A stretch of 64,000 nt of DNA from Nostoc sp. 'Peltigera membranacea cyanobiont' N6 (GTDB lineage Bacteria; Cyanobacteriota; Cyanobacteriia; Cyanobacteriales; Nostocaceae): contig NZ_CP026681.1 of the NCBI RefSeq assembly GCF_002949735.1, positions 4,613,501-4,677,500 of the forward strand, given 5' to 3'. The translations under genes were made by a program, and so were the position numbers. This document shows, one piece after another, positions 63,088 to 64,000 of the stretch; the stretch's first letter is position 1, and the number at the start of each line of letters is the position of its first letter. The notes under the pieces are model-generated. The model saw only the letters and a program-made list of their open reading frames with translations, was not told the origin of the DNA and did not search any database.

Positions 63088-63588
63088 ATGAGGTTGACAA
63101 TGGAGGCGAAAAATGAAACCCTCAATCGACGCACACCACTAATTACCTCTGGAATTTTTCTTGGCGTGGGTCTTGGAGGGTTTATTGATGGAATTTTACT
63201 GCATCAGATCCTCCAGTGGCATCACATGCTTAGTAGCATTCGACCTTTGACAAACATGGCGAATATAGATTTGAACATGGTATGGGATGGGTTATTTCAT
63301 ACCTTGAATTGGGTATTCACCGTGATAGGACTTGTGTTGCTATGGCGTGCCGGAGGGCGTGATGATGTTCCTTGGTCATCACAGACTTTTATTGGGTCAA
63401 TATTGATTGGGATTGGGTTGTTCGACTTGGTTGAAGGTTTAATGGACCACCAAATTCTCGGTGTCCATCATGTGAAATCAGGCCCAAATCAGTTAGCTTG
63501 GGATCTAGGATTTCTTGCATTCGGTGCGCTACTTGTTGTTATCGGCTGGATAATGATAAAAAAAGAGTCAAGAGTCATTAGTCAATAG
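63088..63588 (+). CDS. DUF2243 membrane protein
   Basis: I choose the ATG at 63088; the frame is open from a TTG at 63028. The 166-residue protein has four hydrophobic helices and DUF2243 features: GIFLGVGLGGFIDGILLHQI, LQWHHMLSS, MVWDGLFHTLNWVFTVIGLV and LVEGLMDHQILGVHHVK. The pairs of His residues on helix ends suggest metal or haem contact. Function unknown; it is in the plasma or thylakoid membrane. Confidence 0.85.
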   Translation: MRLTMEAKNETLNRRTPLITSGIFLGVGLGGFIDGILLHQILQWHHMLSSIRPLTNMANIDLNMVWDGLFHTLNWVFTVIGLVLLWRAGGRDDVPWSSQTFIGSILIGIGLFDLVEGLMDHQILGVHHVKSGPNQLAWDLGFLAFGALLVVIGWIMIKKESRVISQ

Positions 63589-63677
63589 TTTTGTTTTGGG
63601 CATAGGGCATAAGTTATTCTCCCTTGTGCCCTTTGTCTCCTACTTATCTACTCCTCTACCCCTCTCTATGCCGTACA

Positions 63678-64000
63678 GATACTTTTGAAAAAACTAGCTT
63701 GGTTGACAGTTATCTCAATTCCAACAACAAGGAGGAGAATAGTGGGAATACCAGTTTTACCGCTTTGAACGGGCTTTACCAGAATTACCTACTGGATGGT
63801 CGATTAGCCCAAGGCTTGGTGAGTTGCTGAAATTCCTGTTTTGGCTGGTAATAGCCTTATTTATAGTTTGGATAGGTTAGGGATCGTGGCGAGAATTTAG
63901 TCCTTACCTATATTCTTGACTGAAGAAAAGTGGCAATCTCACTGATTTTCGCGTAAAAACTCACTCTAGTGAGTCAAATTTTTCCCAGTCAGTAATTTTA
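63678..64000 (+). pseudogene. DUF4129-type gene, decayed (continues beyond window)
   Basis: Plus-strand sequence starts DTFEKTSLV, shifts frame, then reads QFQQQGGE, stop, WEYQFYRFERALPELPTGWS, ISPRLGELLKFLFWLVIALF, IVWIG, stop, GSWREFSPYLYS, stop, LKKSGNLTDF. This is the N-terminal region and transmembrane helix of cyanobacterial DUF4129-domain proteins, with three in-frame stops and a frameshift in 320 bp. It is clearly non-functional unless all stops are errors. Confidence 0.65.

Noticed and set aside
1..64000. tRNA or rRNA genes
   Set aside because: I saw no cloverleaf-like or rRNA sequence while reading; a tRNA scan would be needed to exclude them fully.

Overview
The window comes from a filamentous, heterocyst-forming type of cyanobacterium (Nostocales; Nostoc/Anabaena-like). 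The evidence is the very frequent HIP1 octamer GCGATCGC, heptanucleotide tandem repeats (AATTACG, GGGAATA, TCATTTG), a nifH gene, a cyanobacterial type I-D CRISPR-Cas locus, and many MITE-like and decayed insertion elements between genes. It looks chromosomal: metabolic, surface-sugar, signalling and defence genes are mixed, and no plasmid or phage backbone is visible.

Region 1 (1-16 kb) is accessory and probably makes a modified surface or secreted product. It starts with the end of a methyltransferase. Next comes a tight carbamoyltransferase / SxtJ-like / 54-residue DUF5989-like / SGNH-hydrolase cassette in the gene order known from sxtI-J-K-L, followed by a second SGNH protein. Then there are two six-repeat PLL/tectonin-like beta-propeller lectins, a short radical SAM/SPASM protein, two tandem isopenicillin-N-synthase-like 2OG-Fe(II) oxygenases, an aldo/keto reductase on the other strand, a GT4 glycosyltransferase, an MFS transporter and an SbmA/BacA-like ABC transporter.

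Region 2 (16-36 kb) holds a decayed element with perfect 32-bp inverted repeats, a gene graveyard, and an isolated nifH. A 27-repeat CRISPR array starts 10 bp past the nifH terminator. The array is best read on the minus strand, with its leader next to cas2. The type I-D genes follow on the minus strand (listed left to right): cas2, cas1, cas4, cas6, a 2OG-Fe(II) oxygenase overlapping cas6, then a 136-residue gene on the opposite strand, then csc1, csc2, cas10d, a DUF1016/YhcG-type PD-(D/E)XK nuclease, a 77-residue unknown, and cas3'. A divergent WYL-type regulator lies beyond cas3'. A decayed two-repeat mini-array lies at the 3' end of cas3', and one of its repeats supplies the last two codons and the stop codon of that gene.

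Region 3 (36-48 kb) has an APH-like kinase next to a HopA1-domain protein (the pairing used by class V lanthipeptide enzymes), exonuclease III, a GT4 enzyme, a zinc-ribbon miniprotein, a zinc alcohol dehydrogenase, a GT39 membrane glycosyltransferase, an unknown membrane protein and a diverged XisF-like serine recombinase.

Region 4 (48-64 kb) has a MITE, a VOC protein, a 21-bp minisatellite, a TPR protein with HIP1 in most of its repeats, a PAS/GAF adenylate cyclase with decayed upstream sequence, a deoxyhypusine-synthase-like enzyme, an orphan ParA ATPase, an APC permease fused to PAS-GGDEF-EAL, and a histidine-decarboxylase-like enzyme. The right edge is a graveyard: a broken ileS tail, a frameshifted ISAzo13-type element and a DUF4129 pseudogene with three stops, with intact pentapeptide-repeat and DUF2243 genes between them.
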